64,000 nucleotides of DNA. Source: an uncultured Methanobrevibacter sp. Lineage in GTDB: Archaea > Methanobacteriota > Methanobacteria > Methanobacteriales > Methanobacteriaceae. The position numbers were made by a program, and so were the translations under genes. The notes below the pieces were generated by a model, which made no database searches, had not been told where the DNA came from, and saw only the letters and a list, made by a program, of their open reading frames with translations. The stretch's first letter is position 1, and each line of letters starts with the position of its first letter. The DNA lies in the NCBI RefSeq assembly GCF_937898925.1, contig NZ_CALDKF010000114.1, positions 1 through 64,000 of the forward strand. Reading direction: 5' to 3'. Positions 18,450 through 27,711 of the stretch are shown in pieces.

Positions 18450-18777
18450 CTTTACACCTCACTAAAATTTTTAAATATCATGATAAATTTAATTCAAAAT
18501 CATATTTCTGATTTTTAAATATAAATTTCTAATTTATTATTTCTAAATCACATACGATTATTTTACATTATATTATTATTTATTGTTATAACTACTAATA
18601 AAAGTTATCTATTTTTTGACTATATTTAAAAATAGTTTTAAAAATTTGTTGAAATAAGAAAAAGTCAAAGATAATTATGAAAAATTATTATTAAAACAGT
18701 ATAAATTGTAAAAAATAGTTAAAAAGAAAATTGAAAAAATTAGAAAAATAAAAAAAGAAAAAGTTAAGAAATTAATC
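18450..18777 (-). other. Intergenic region between ino1 and pycB
   Basis: It holds the ino1 terminator at its right end (T-rich on the minus strand from 18762 down to about 18700) and the pycB upstream DNA. A possible minus-strand TATA element is TTTTATTAGT at 18594-18603, about 145 bp before the pycB start. No RNA gene was recognised. Confidence 0.4.
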
Positions 18778-18782
18778 TTAAC
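18730..18782 (-). terminator. Hairpin plus T-run terminator of the inositol-phosphate synthase gene
   Basis: GTTAAGA (18763-18769) and TCTTAAC (18776-18782) form a 7-bp stem with loop AATTAA, overlapping the minus-strand stop codon. A long T-rich run follows on that strand. Confidence 0.7.
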
Positions 18783-19872
18783 GTTCTATTTCTCCATTAA
18801 TGAATGCTTCAACATTAGCTGCTGCTTCATCATCAGTGAATTGGATTGGAGGGTGTTTCATAACATAAGATGAAATTGAAGTTAATTGTCCACCAATTCC
18901 TCTTTCAAGTCCTAATTTACAGCAACGAATAGCGTCAATTACACATCCTGCAGAGTTAGGAGAATCTTCTACACTTAATCTGAGTTCTATGTCCATAGGA
19001 ACGTCACCAAAGGTTTTACCTTCCATTCTTAAGAAACAGATCTTGTTGTCTTTTTGCCATGGTACGTAATCACTTGGACCAATGTGGATGTCATGAGGAT
19101 CCATTCTTTCTGCAAGTACTGATTGAACAGCTTCAGTTTTAGATTCTTTTTTAGAGTCTAAACGTTTTCTGTTTAACATGTTCAAGAAGTCAGTGTTTCC
19201 ACCAGTGTTGATTTGGTAAGTGTGAATTAATTTAACACCTCTTTCCTTAAACAAGTTACTTAAGGTTCTGTGGGTAATGGTTGCACCGATTTGTGCTTTA
19301 ATGTCGTCACCAACAGCAGGGAGTCCTTTTTCTCTGAATTTTGCATCCCATTCTGGGTCACTTACAATAAATACTGGCATACAATTAATATAAGCAATTT
19401 CCGCATCCAATGCACATTGTGCATAGAATCTTGCAGCTTCTTCAGAACCCACTGGCAAATAACTGAGTAATATTTCTGCTCCGCTTTCTTTCAAGACTTC
19501 AACAACGTCTACTGGCTCTTCATCAGCTACTATGAATGTATAATCATCTTCGAATTCTGCCATATGTTCACTGACACCATCAAGAACAGGTCCCATTTGG
19601 ACAACTACATCGCTTTTTGGTATTTCTGGTTGGAAGACTGTAGTACAGTTTGGTTTTGCAAAGATAGCTTCATCAACAGTTTTTCCAACTTTTCTTGCAT
19701 CAATATCGAAAGCAGCGACTACTTCTATGTCAGTTGGATCCCATTCACCGATTTTCCAGTGCATAAGGCCGATTGCATCTTCAGGATTCTTATCTTTATA
19801 ATAATAGATTCCTTGTATAAGGGAACTTGCACAGTTTCCTATTCCTACTACAGCTATTTTAATTTTGCTCAT
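18778..19872 (-). CDS. Inositol-3-phosphate synthase (archaeal type)
   Basis: A 364-residue NAD-dependent enzyme of the Ino1 family. A Rossmann motif is at 9-18 (VGIGNCASSL), followed by DIDARKVGK, PVLDGVSEHM, YLPVGSEEAARFYAQ and the catalytic region GDDIKAQIGATITHRTL. The sequence ends with SPNSAGCVIDAIRCCKLG. It turns glucose-6-phosphate into inositol-3-phosphate, the head group used for archaetidylinositol. The lipid enzyme UbiA and several glycosyltransferases start just across the divergent promoter region. CTGGTGA precedes the ATG. Confidence 0.93.
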   Translation of the reverse strand: MSKIKIAVVGIGNCASSLIQGIYYYKDKNPEDAIGLMHWKIGEWDPTDIEVVAAFDIDARKVGKTVDEAIFAKPNCTTVFQPEIPKSDVVVQMGPVLDGVSEHMAEFEDDYTFIVADEEPVDVVEVLKESGAEILLSYLPVGSEEAARFYAQCALDAEIAYINCMPVFIVSDPEWDAKFREKGLPAVGDDIKAQIGATITHRTLSNLFKERGVKLIHTYQINTGGNTDFLNMLNRKRLDSKKESKTEAVQSVLAERMDPHDIHIGPSDYVPWQKDNKICFLRMEGKTFGDVPMDIELRLSVEDSPNSAGCVIDAIRCCKLGLERGIGGQLTSISSYVMKHPPIQFTDDEAAANVEAFINGEIER

Positions 19873-19960
19873 ATTTTCACCAGTAATAAAATAATTATAA
19901 TTTTTGATTTTTTCAATTTCTTTATTGATAATAAAGTATTTTTTGATTTTTTTTTAAAAA

Positions 19961-19975
19961 TTTATATAAACATTA
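19961..19975 (-). promoter_or_regulatory. TATA box for the inositol-phosphate synthase gene
   Basis: On the minus strand it reads TAATGTTTATATAAA. The predicted start of transcription, about 25 nt downstream, gives a leader of about 65 nt. Confidence 0.55.
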
Positions 19976-20061
19976 TTGAATAAAAATAAATATAAATCAT
20001 ATTACTTTAATATATTAACATTTATTTATATAAATCTTTTCAAAAAATTGATGAATTTTCA

Positions 20062-20082
20062 AGAAATAATCCTTTATATTCT
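20062..20082 (+). promoter_or_regulatory. BRE/TATA promoter for the glycosyltransferase gene at 20123
   Basis: AAATAATCCTTTATATTCTT, with an A-rich BRE before a TTTATATT box. The distance to the ATG (about 45 bp) allows a short leader of 15-25 nt. Confidence 0.5.
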
Positions 20083-20122
20083 TAAATTTGATTTGGATTT
20101 AGATTTTTAATTCGGTGGTTAA

Positions 20123-21496
20123 ATGAAAAAAGTGATTTTAATAGCATTTTATTTTAATCAGGTAAATGAAATTGCTTCAAAGCGTTTAAGGGCACTTGCA
20201 AAATATTTACCTCAATTTGGATGGGAACCGATAGTCATTGTTCCGGATTTAGGTTTCATTCCAAAGGAAAACGATGATTTGAATTGCAGAATCATTTACA
20301 CTGAATATGAGGATATGTTTAGTCATTTTTCCAATAAATTTAAGAAATCTAACTCATCTGAGGCTGACGATTCTAAAGGTTCTAGAGATTCTAGAGATTC
20401 TAAAGATTCTAAAGATTCTATCGAATTTAATGATGAAAAGCTAAAGGATTCAACATCTTATTCTAATCCGATTGCTTCAAAAGCCATTTCAATTGCCGGT
20501 GAAGTCTTTGCATATCCTGATGGGATGAAATACTGGCATGAATCTGCATTTAAGGAAGCTTCTAAAATTATGGATGAGGAAGAAATTGATGCTATCATAA
20601 GCTCTTCCTGGCCTATAACCTGCCATACAATTGCAAAGGATTTAAAGGAACATCATGATATTCCTTGGATAGCCGACTTAAGGGACCTTTGGAATTTAAA
20701 TCCATATGTTTCACACACTTTCATAAGAGATTATTTTGAAAAAAGATTAGAATTGAAGACATTTGAAAATGCAGACGCTTTAACTACCACTACTGATTTG
20801 GCTGCAGAAACATTGTCCACTTTACATCCAATGAGTAGGATAGTTCCAATTTTATCCGGTTATGATAAGGATGACTTCAAGTTTTTAGAGGAATTAGTTT
20901 CTAAAAATGACAATTTTTCCAATGATTTTTCAGAAAAATTGAAGTTCATTTATGCAGGATCCTTGTATGGTGGTAAGAGAGACCCAACTTATTTATTTGA
21001 AGCCATTCGCCAATTAGAGGATGAAGGCAAATTGGATTCATCTAAAATTTCAATAGAATTTTACGGCGACAGCACAGGTTTGGAAGAGATAGCTAGCCGT
21101 TATGGTCTTTTGGATATCGTTCATATTGGGGGAAAAATAGCTCATGAGGAAGTGTTGAAAAAGCAATTGAACAGTGATGTTCTCCTCCTGATATCTTGGG
21201 ATAATGAAAAGGAAAAGATGTTTATCCCTGGAAAGATCTATGAATATTTTGCATTGAAGAAACCTGTTTTATCCATTGGATATAAAGAAGGTTCCCTAAA
21301 GGATTTAATTGAGGAAACTAAAGTTGGATATCATGTTTCAAGTTTAGAGTCAACTAAAGAAGCTTTATTGAACATTTATGATGAATTTGTTGAAAATGGA
21401 ACTGTTGAATTAAGTTCCGATATAAATATTGAAGATTATTCAATGGAAAATATGGCTAAAAAATTCGCTGACTTATTGAATGAATTAGAAAATTAA
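20123..21496 (+). CDS. GT-B fold glycosyltransferase with variable Asp-Ser repeat insert
   Basis: A 457-residue family-4-like glycosyltransferase. The N-terminal acceptor half begins VILIAFYFNQVNEIASKRLRAL and holds WIADLRDLWNLNPY. The C-terminal nucleotide-sugar half has FIYAGSLYGGKRDPTYLFEAI, IVHIGGKIAHEEVL and the donor-binding region GKIYEYFALKKPVL. Residues about 83-100 are an Asp-Ser-Lys/Arg repeat encoded by six 9-nt units. It has no membrane helix and probably works on a lipid-linked glycan at the inner membrane face. It starts a plus-strand run of envelope genes. The substrate cannot be read from sequence. Confidence 0.82.
   Translation: MKKVILIAFYFNQVNEIASKRLRALAKYLPQFGWEPIVIVPDLGFIPKENDDLNCRIIYTEYEDMFSHFSNKFKKSNSSEADDSKGSRDSRDSKDSKDSIEFNDEKLKDSTSYSNPIASKAISIAGEVFAYPDGMKYWHESAFKEASKIMDEEEIDAIISSSWPITCHTIAKDLKEHHDIPWIADLRDLWNLNPYVSHTFIRDYFEKRLELKTFENADALTTTTDLAAETLSTLHPMSRIVPILSGYDKDDFKFLEELVSKNDNFSNDFSEKLKFIYAGSLYGGKRDPTYLFEAIRQLEDEGKLDSSKISIEFYGDSTGLEEIASRYGLLDIVHIGGKIAHEEVLKKQLNSDVLLLISWDNEKEKMFIPGKIYEYFALKKPVLSIGYKEGSLKDLIEETKVGYHVSSLESTKEALLNIYDEFVENGTVELSSDINIEDYSMENMAKKFADLLNELEN
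20369..20422 (+). repeat. 9-nt in-frame tandem repeat inside the glycosyltransferase gene
   Basis: Six units related to GATTCTAAA start at 20369 and repeat every 9 nt to 20422, encoding DSK, GSR, DSR, DSK, DSK and DSI. Unit gain or loss would keep the reading frame. Confidence 0.85.
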
Positions 21497-21549
21497 CAAT
21501 TTCAAAAAGATTAATGATTTAATAATATTAACAATTATATTTAAAAAAA

Positions 21550-21563
21550 TAAAGATTTATACT
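21550..21563 (+). promoter_or_regulatory. TATA promoter before the ubiA-family gene
   Basis: The A-rich stretch AAAAAATAAAGATTTATACTT contains a TTTATACTT box ending near 21563. A start of transcription near 21583 would give a leader of about 25 nt before the ATG at 21608. Confidence 0.45.
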
Positions 21564-21607
21564 TATAAAATTATAAATTTATTTAGAAGATAAATTGAGG
21601 AAGTAAA

Positions 21608-22480
21608 ATGAATGCTTATTTAGAAATAATCCGTCCAGGAAATGCAGTTATGGCAGCTATTGCTGTAATATTGATGATGTTTGTTGGTCATTATTACGAA
21701 TTGCCTATAATCATCTGTGCACTGATTGTTTTCGTATGTACCGGTGCAGGAAATACCATCAATGATGTTTTTGATGTGAAGATAGATGAAATCAACAAGC
21801 CTAATCGGCCTATTCCATCAGGAAGAATCAGTCTTGAAAATGCAAGAAATTATGCTTATGTTCTCTTTGGAATAGGTATCGCTTTAAGCCTTGTAGACAG
21901 TTATTTGGTAAATTCAATTTGGCCTTCTGTAATTGTCATTCCTGCTGCAGTCATAATGTATCTTTATGCAAGAAACTTAAAGGCAATGCCACTCATTGGA
22001 AATCTTACTGTAGCTACTTTAACAGGGTTCTGTTTTGTAATAGCTGGTGTTGTCATAGCATGCGCTACAAGCTCATTAAAGATTTTATTCATCTCAATTT
22101 ATTTAGGATTATTTGCAATGTTCATGACATTGGCACGTGAAATAGTGAAGGATATGGAAGATATTGAAGGGGACAAACAGGAAGGGGCAAGAACTTTCCC
22201 TATTCTTTATGGAAAGAAGATACCTTCAATAATTTCAATAATCTTGATTGTAGTTACAACTTTAATGTGCCCTATTCTTTACATTTTCAAAATCTTTAAT
22301 CTTGGATATATGGTGATAATGATCGTGCCTATAATCATCTTCTTGTATAGCGCTTATAGCTTAAAGTTGAATCCTCCTGAAGAGACATGTGCTAAGGTTT
22401 CTAAAAATCTAAAAATAGCTATGCTAATCAGTTTTGTAGCATTTGTAGTGGGATCCTTTAATGTTTTTAGCTTTTTATAG
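21608..22480 (+). CDS. Digeranylgeranylglyceryl phosphate synthase (UbiA prenyltransferase)
   Basis: A membrane prenyltransferase of 290 residues and about eight to nine helices. It begins YLEIIRPGNAVMAAIAV, has the first Asp motif NDVFDVKID at 52-60 and continues EINKPNRPIPSGR. The second motif is REIVKDMEDIEGDKQEGARTFP near 177-198. In archaea this branch adds the second geranylgeranyl chain to geranylgeranylglyceryl phosphate for membrane lipid synthesis. A Shine-Dalgarno GAGGAAG lies before the ATG. Other UbiA paths (heme A, menaquinone) are unlikely in a methanogen. Confidence 0.9.
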   Translation: MNAYLEIIRPGNAVMAAIAVILMMFVGHYYELPIIICALIVFVCTGAGNTINDVFDVKIDEINKPNRPIPSGRISLENARNYAYVLFGIGIALSLVDSYLVNSIWPSVIVIPAAVIMYLYARNLKAMPLIGNLTVATLTGFCFVIAGVVIACATSSLKILFISIYLGLFAMFMTLAREIVKDMEDIEGDKQEGARTFPILYGKKIPSIISIILIVVTTLMCPILYIFKIFNLGYMVIMIVPIIIFLYSAYSLKLNPPEETCAKVSKNLKIAMLISFVAFVVGSFNVFSFL

Positions 22481-22577
22481 CTTTTAAGTATTATGTTAAG
22501 TTTAATCTATTTATTTTTGAATTATTGTTGAATTTGGTTGTTAAAATTTAAATGGAATTATTGGGATTGGTGAAATT

Positions 22578-24293
22578 ATGCTGTTTAAAAGTATTTCAGA
22601 CGATTTGAATATCTCTAGGAATGATTTTTTCCATTTATTCATTTTAACAGTCTTTAGCATTCTAATCACTTATACCCTCATAAATTTCAATCAGGTTTTA
22701 GGAATTTACTGTTCTGATGTTTTCATTTATTTATCAAATTCCCTTGTTTTTGCAGGTTATGACTCAAGTGTCATATATCTGTACTTGTCTCCAGTTATTT
22801 GCATTTTAACAGCTATTTTATTCAAATTAGGCGTTTTATCTGAAATATCTCTTTATATTGTAACTGGAATCTTTTGCATATTTGCAAACATAGGAATTTA
22901 TGTGCTTTTAAAGAATAAGTTCAGTTCATTAGTAAGCCTTTGCGGAGCATTTCTTTTCGGAAGCTTTTCCCTTTCATTGCTTTGGTGGGCAAATGGAACA
23001 TTGGATGTGCCTGCAGTAGCTTTATCAATTTGGACAATTATTTTCACTATTCTTGCTGTTGATAAGGATTCAAAATATTATATGATAGCTATTCCGTTAT
23101 TTGTTTTAGCTGTTTTCACACGTTACACTGCATTATTCTTGCTCCCTTTGATATTGTTGCATTATCTTTCCAAGCATGATTTTTTCACAAATCTGGATTT
23201 ATTGATTGTGAATAGGCAAGAATTTTCTAAAAAACTCAAATCCTACATAAAGAGCGAGGAATTTAGGAAAATCTTAAAATCATGTGCAATAGCTTTTGTT
23301 TTAGTTGTGCTCTTTTCAGCTACAATTTTAGCATATGGATCTAGTTTGTCATTCTTAACACAAAGCTCAACATTTGCATCAGGATCTAAAGGGGAAGTGA
23401 TTGACAATGCATATACAACAGACACATTATTTTATCTTCATGATTTTCCGAATTTCCTATACTCAGATTATGTGAATTTTGATAATGTAATTCCAGTATT
23501 GAACGGTTCAAATCCAATGTCACTTTTCTTGATCGGACTATTTGCAATTGGAATTTTGCTATTTGTCTATAAATTGATTAATGTCCAGAAAAAAGAGCTG
23601 TCTAAGCACAGGCATCTTGTAGGAATCTTATTTGTTGCGCTCTTAGCCATTTCAATTCTATGCTTTAAGATTAATTCAATCATCACAATTAGCATCATAT
23701 TAATTGATTTGGTAATTCTGTTTTCATTTTTCAGGAAAATTGGAATTGATAGAGAGATATATTCGACAGATATTCTCATGTTGGCATGGTTTTTGGTTTA
23801 CTTCATCTTCTTCACATTCTTGAATATTAAGGTGAACAGATACATAATAACCGTTTTTCCAGCTTTCATTTATTTTGTGATTTATGCTTTAAATGAAATT
23901 TTGGATTTGTCTAAGAAGTTTAAGTTCTTTGAGTTTAAAAAACAAAATCTTTTAAACATTATTCCAATAATCCTGATTATATTTTGCATATTCTCTGCAT
24001 TCGCATTCACATCTACAGTTCATTATAATGAGGATTTCAATAAGAATAAGGTAATTGCAGATTATTTAACTGAATATGACTCTGATTATATGTCAAAGGA
24101 TGTTGCCGTATTCCATCAAAGGTCTTACAATTGGTTCCTAAAGATGTATACAATCCCAATAACAGATGATCAATTGGATTATTTAGAGTCAAGCAATATC
24201 ACTTATTACATATCTGATGATAATTTCAATTTATCAAATTACACTATGATTTATCAAAAAGAAGGTTTATATTTATACGAGAGGATTAATTAA
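22578..24293 (+). CDS. Polytopic membrane glycosyltransferase (GT39/ArnT-like)
   Basis: 571 residues with roughly eleven to thirteen hydrophobic helices and a soluble C-terminal tail (about 500-571). An acidic residue in the first loop (YCSDVFIY) and the segment WWANGTLDVPAVALSIW followed by FTRYTALFLLPLILLHYL resemble the dolichyl-phosphate-mannose mannosyltransferase superfamily, which transfers sugars from polyprenyl phosphates on the outer face. This is a general architecture match; donor and acceptor are unknown. It lies between ubiA and a family-4 transferase on the same strand. GGTGAAATT precedes the ATG. Confidence 0.7.
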   Translation: MLFKSISDDLNISRNDFFHLFILTVFSILITYTLINFNQVLGIYCSDVFIYLSNSLVFAGYDSSVIYLYLSPVICILTAILFKLGVLSEISLYIVTGIFCIFANIGIYVLLKNKFSSLVSLCGAFLFGSFSLSLLWWANGTLDVPAVALSIWTIIFTILAVDKDSKYYMIAIPLFVLAVFTRYTALFLLPLILLHYLSKHDFFTNLDLLIVNRQEFSKKLKSYIKSEEFRKILKSCAIAFVLVVLFSATILAYGSSLSFLTQSSTFASGSKGEVIDNAYTTDTLFYLHDFPNFLYSDYVNFDNVIPVLNGSNPMSLFLIGLFAIGILLFVYKLINVQKKELSKHRHLVGILFVALLAISILCFKINSIITISIILIDLVILFSFFRKIGIDREIYSTDILMLAWFLVYFIFFTFLNIKVNRYIITVFPAFIYFVIYALNEILDLSKKFKFFEFKKQNLLNIIPIILIIFCIFSAFAFTSTVHYNEDFNKNKVIADYLTEYDSDYMSKDVAVFHQRSYNWFLKMYTIPITDDQLDYLESSNITYYISDDNFNLSNYTMIYQKEGLYLYERIN

Positions 24294-24338
24294 AATATAT
24301 TTTGATTTTTAATCATAAATTTTAAGTTGGTGAATTTT

Positions 24339-25553
24339 ATGAAAATTTTACATGTTGCACATTTCTTTTATCCTTGCTTGTCTGCAGGAGGGGTGGTTAA
24401 TGCAAGCTATCAAATCGCATCCAATCAAAGCAAGGATAATGATGTAAAGGTCATCAGTTCAGATTCATGTAAAGAAAGATTAAAATTCCCAAATGGTCGT
24501 TATGATGTTGATGTGAATGGAATAAAAGTTGATTATTTCAGAAACCTCTCTAATGGATTTAAGCTTAAAACCATGTTAGACACTCCATTGGCAGCGCCAT
24601 TTAAGATTAGAAAAGACATTAAAGACTACGATATTGTGCATATTCATGAGCATAGGCAAACTTTAGCCATTCTTGCAAGCTATTTTGCAAGGAAAAACAA
24701 TATTCCATACATTGTACAGGCTCATGGATCTGTTCTCCCTTTCTTCCAAAAGGAAGGGCTAAAGAATATTTTTGACAAAGTATTTGGATTTAAGATACTT
24801 CATAATGCATCATGTGTATTTGCACTTACTGAAGTGGAAAAGGAACAGTATTTGAAAATGGGTATTGATGAGGATAAAATAGAAATTGTTCCTCTTGGAA
24901 TCAATTTGGAAGAGTATGAAGATCTTCCATCTTTTGGCAGATTCCGCTCTAAATTCAATATTGGTGAAAGTGATAAGCTAATTCTTTTTGTAGGTAGAAT
25001 TCATGAAATTAAAGGGCTTGACCTATTGATTGATGCATTTAATGATTTGATTAATCAAAATAGTAAAGAGAATATTTTAGAAGATAATAGTCTAGAAGAT
25101 AATAACTATAACATTAAATTGGCTATTGTAGGTCCTGATGACGGTTATTTGACTGAACTGGAAAATAAGATTAAGGAATACTCTCTTGAAGAAAATGTCA
25201 TAATCACTGGCCCGTTATACAATGATGAAAAGCAGGAAGCTTTAGTGGATTGTGACTTATTTGTCATGCCTTCCAAATATGAATCATTCACCACAAGCGG
25301 TCTTGAGGCAATGGCATGTTCAAAGCCATTGGTACTGACTAAAAACAACCATATTCATGATTGGGTAGATGGAAACGTAGGTCTTGCTTGTGAAGACAAT
25401 AAGGACTCCTTACGAGAATCAATTGAGAAAATCCTATTCGATGAAGAACTATCCCTAATTTTTGCTGAAAACGGCAGAAAGCTCATCAAGGAAAAATACA
25501 AGTGGGACATAATCAATAATCAAATTTTAGAAATTTACAACAAAATTCTCTAA
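24339..25553 (+). CDS. Family 4 glycosyltransferase
   Basis: A 404-residue GT-B enzyme. N-terminal domain: KILHVAHFFYPCLSAGGVV with the Gly-rich acceptor loop, YDIVHIHEHRQTLAILASYFA, PYIVQAHGSV. C-terminal domain: LILFVGRIHEIKGLDLLIDAF, IVGPDDGYLTEL, VIITGPL and the EX7E donor motif in PSKYESFTTSGLEAMAC. In-frame TTG (24327) and GTG (24330) lie upstream, but the ATG at 24339 has GGTGA at 24329-24333 and starts at the conserved KILH. It follows the membrane transferase by 45 bp and is probably co-transcribed. Confidence 0.9.
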   Translation: MKILHVAHFFYPCLSAGGVVNASYQIASNQSKDNDVKVISSDSCKERLKFPNGRYDVDVNGIKVDYFRNLSNGFKLKTMLDTPLAAPFKIRKDIKDYDIVHIHEHRQTLAILASYFARKNNIPYIVQAHGSVLPFFQKEGLKNIFDKVFGFKILHNASCVFALTEVEKEQYLKMGIDEDKIEIVPLGINLEEYEDLPSFGRFRSKFNIGESDKLILFVGRIHEIKGLDLLIDAFNDLINQNSKENILEDNSLEDNNYNIKLAIVGPDDGYLTELENKIKEYSLEENVIITGPLYNDEKQEALVDCDLFVMPSKYESFTTSGLEAMACSKPLVLTKNNHIHDWVDGNVGLACEDNKDSLRESIEKILFDEELSLIFAENGRKLIKEKYKWDIINNQILEIYNKIL

Positions 25554-25744
25554 TTTTTTTCAATTTTATTTCAATTTTTTTATTTTAAATTAAATAAATA
25601 CATAATGTTTAAATCTAATAAATTATATATAATATATTAATATAGATTTATTAGAGTGATTTATGAATTTTTTCTAATTTTAATCACTTTTTAGATTATA
25701 TTTTGATAAAATTTTTATCATTAATCAAATTGAGTAGGGATAAG

Positions 25745-27616
25745 ATGAAAGTGGTAGTTTGTCAGAACTGTGGTGAAAAATATCAGCTTGATGATGAAGA
25801 TGATATTAACGCATTTGAATGTTCTGTTTGTTCTGGAAATCTGGAGGAATTAGATAGTCTCTCAAGTGATGAAGAGAAAGTTTCCTCCGCTTATGATTCG
25901 CAGAATTCTTCTGATTTAGTACTTGTTTATTGTACAAATTGCGGATTAAAATATCAATTGACTGAAAATGACAATATCAATGAATTTGAATGCAATAGTT
26001 GTGGAGGATCATTAGATTACGTTTCCAATATGGTCTCTGCATCAACCGAAACCACTGACTCAACTAATTTTACACAAAACCCACTCACAGAAACCCCGCT
26101 CGCTGATGATGAAATCGATGAGATTATTCCTATTCATATGGAAGCTAATTTTGTAGATGATTCTGTCTATTCTGGTTCTGATGTTGATGAGATTATTCCT
26201 ATTCATGCAGAGTTAAATGCTCAAAATGAGGGATACAGTGATGAAGACTATTATTATGAAACTGAAGAGATATTGCCTGATACATTAGAATCCTATGAAG
26301 AGGAAGAAATGGTTTCCTATGGTTCTATTTATGACTCCACCCTTGGGGATGTTGATGAGATTATTCCTATTCATGCAGAAAGAAGGCATATGGAAACTTC
26401 AAGAGACATAGCTTCTGGATTTGCTTATAGAGATGAGTATGAAGAAGAGCTTGAAAGTGAAGAAACCAGACTTGTTGAAGTCACTGATATTCCGGAAGAT
26501 GAAATGCCTGAATCCCCTGTGTCTTTAGCTAGACAGGAATTGTCTGAAGAGGATCAAAAGCTATTTGCAAGAGTTCAAAATGAAATGGTCTTTGACAGTC
26601 CTGAAGAGTATGAAGCATTCAAGCTTGCCCGTTATAAGTATTACACTGCACTTTCTGATATTCTTAAGGATGAATATATCAGAAGTATGGATAAGGAATT
26701 CTATAAGGGAAGTTCTGTAAAACGCTTAATCAAAAAAGGTGAAGAAAGCGTTAAGCGTGGAAACATAACTGCAAGCCAAGAGGATGCATTAGTCACTCCA
26801 GAAACTGTTGAGTTAATGAAAGCTCAAAATAGGGCTTATGAACCTAAGAAAACTAACGCTGATTTATATATGCTAATCGGAGCATTCATTTTAGTTGTTT
26901 CAGCTGCATATTATTACTTCATTAGCCAAATATGGTATGTATTGATTGCTATTGCCATAGGCGTTCTTATTCTCAGTTATGGTATTTATAAGAGATACGC
27001 TTTCAATAGTTACATAGCTCGTGGAAGAATCATTCGTGAAAGATTGCTTGCACTTCCAAATGATTTCTATGTATTCTATGCTGTTCAACCTCCACAATCA
27101 AAAGACATCATTAACCATGTGGTTGTTGGTCCCACTGGCGTATATACTATCTTATCCAAAAGATATGACTCTAAAGACTATAAGAATAAGGTCAAATCTG
27201 ACAATGAAACCGATGCTATGGTAAATGATTCCGCTTCTATCCAAAATTACATGGACAAGAAGAACACTTTAGAGCTTCAAACTGATTACAAGGATAATCA
27301 AACCAGATTTGAATTTGGAAATGAAGAGATTCATTTTGTAAACAATAGTCAAATCAAACGCAAGGCTTTAGAGTTAAATGAAGATTTAGCTATTTTCTTG
27401 GATAATAAAGGATTTAGCGGAATTTACATTGAACCTTTAATAGGTTTTGTTAATGATGACTTAGCTATTTTAAATGTAATCCTTACCAATGAAGATTTGT
27501 TTATAGATGAATTGTTCAATAGAATGATTCGCGGTCAAAAAAGAATTGATGAGTTAACCGTTGCTAAAATAGCAAGATTATTATCCTATTATTCTGCAGA
27601 TTGTTCTGTAGTATAA
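25745..27616 (+). CDS. NERD-domain membrane protein with twin zinc ribbons and DEIIPIH repeats
   Basis: 623 residues from the ATG at 25745 (GTAGGGA upstream; an in-frame TTG at 25703 lacks a site). Two similar zinc ribbons occupy 6-29 and 63-86 (CQNCGEKYQL, CTNCGLKYQL). An acidic region carries DEIIPIH three times (125-131, 148-154, 204-210). A helical region (260-370) precedes a membrane hairpin at about 374-412. The rest, starting ARGRIIRERLLALPND and INHVVVGPTGVYTILSK, matches the NERD (nuclease-related) domain, where Glu/Asp and Lys form the presumed active site. Such proteins are poorly characterised; a nucleic-acid-related role at the membrane is inferred. Neighbours are envelope genes. 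Confidence 0.75.
   Translation: MKVVVCQNCGEKYQLDDEDDINAFECSVCSGNLEELDSLSSDEEKVSSAYDSQNSSDLVLVYCTNCGLKYQLTENDNINEFECNSCGGSLDYVSNMVSASTETTDSTNFTQNPLTETPLADDEIDEIIPIHMEANFVDDSVYSGSDVDEIIPIHAELNAQNEGYSDEDYYYETEEILPDTLESYEEEEMVSYGSIYDSTLGDVDEIIPIHAERRHMETSRDIASGFAYRDEYEEELESEETRLVEVTDIPEDEMPESPVSLARQELSEEDQKLFARVQNEMVFDSPEEYEAFKLARYKYYTALSDILKDEYIRSMDKEFYKGSSVKRLIKKGEESVKRGNITASQEDALVTPETVELMKAQNRAYEPKKTNADLYMLIGAFILVVSAAYYYFISQIWYVLIAIAIGVLILSYGIYKRYAFNSYIARGRIIRERLLALPNDFYVFYAVQPPQSKDIINHVVVGPTGVYTILSKRYDSKDYKNKVKSDNETDAMVNDSASIQNYMDKKNTLELQTDYKDNQTRFEFGNEEIHFVNNSQIKRKALELNEDLAIFLDNKGFSGIYIEPLIGFVNDDLAILNVILTNEDLFIDELFNRMIRGQKRIDELTVAKIARLLSYYSADCSVV
26117..26374 (+). repeat. Three identical 21-nt copies encoding DEIIPIH
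   Basis: Copies at 26117-26137, 26186-26206 and 26354-26374, identical at the nucleotide level and starting GATGAGATTATTCC. The DNA between them differs, so the identity suggests recent copying or strong selection. Confidence 0.85.
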
Positions 27617-27711
27617 TTCTTTAATTTTTACTCTTTTTTATTTTTTTCAATTTTATTTTTTTAAAATTTCAAAATTTATTTTGTTTCTATAGACTCAAGC
27701 TGTGATGAAAA

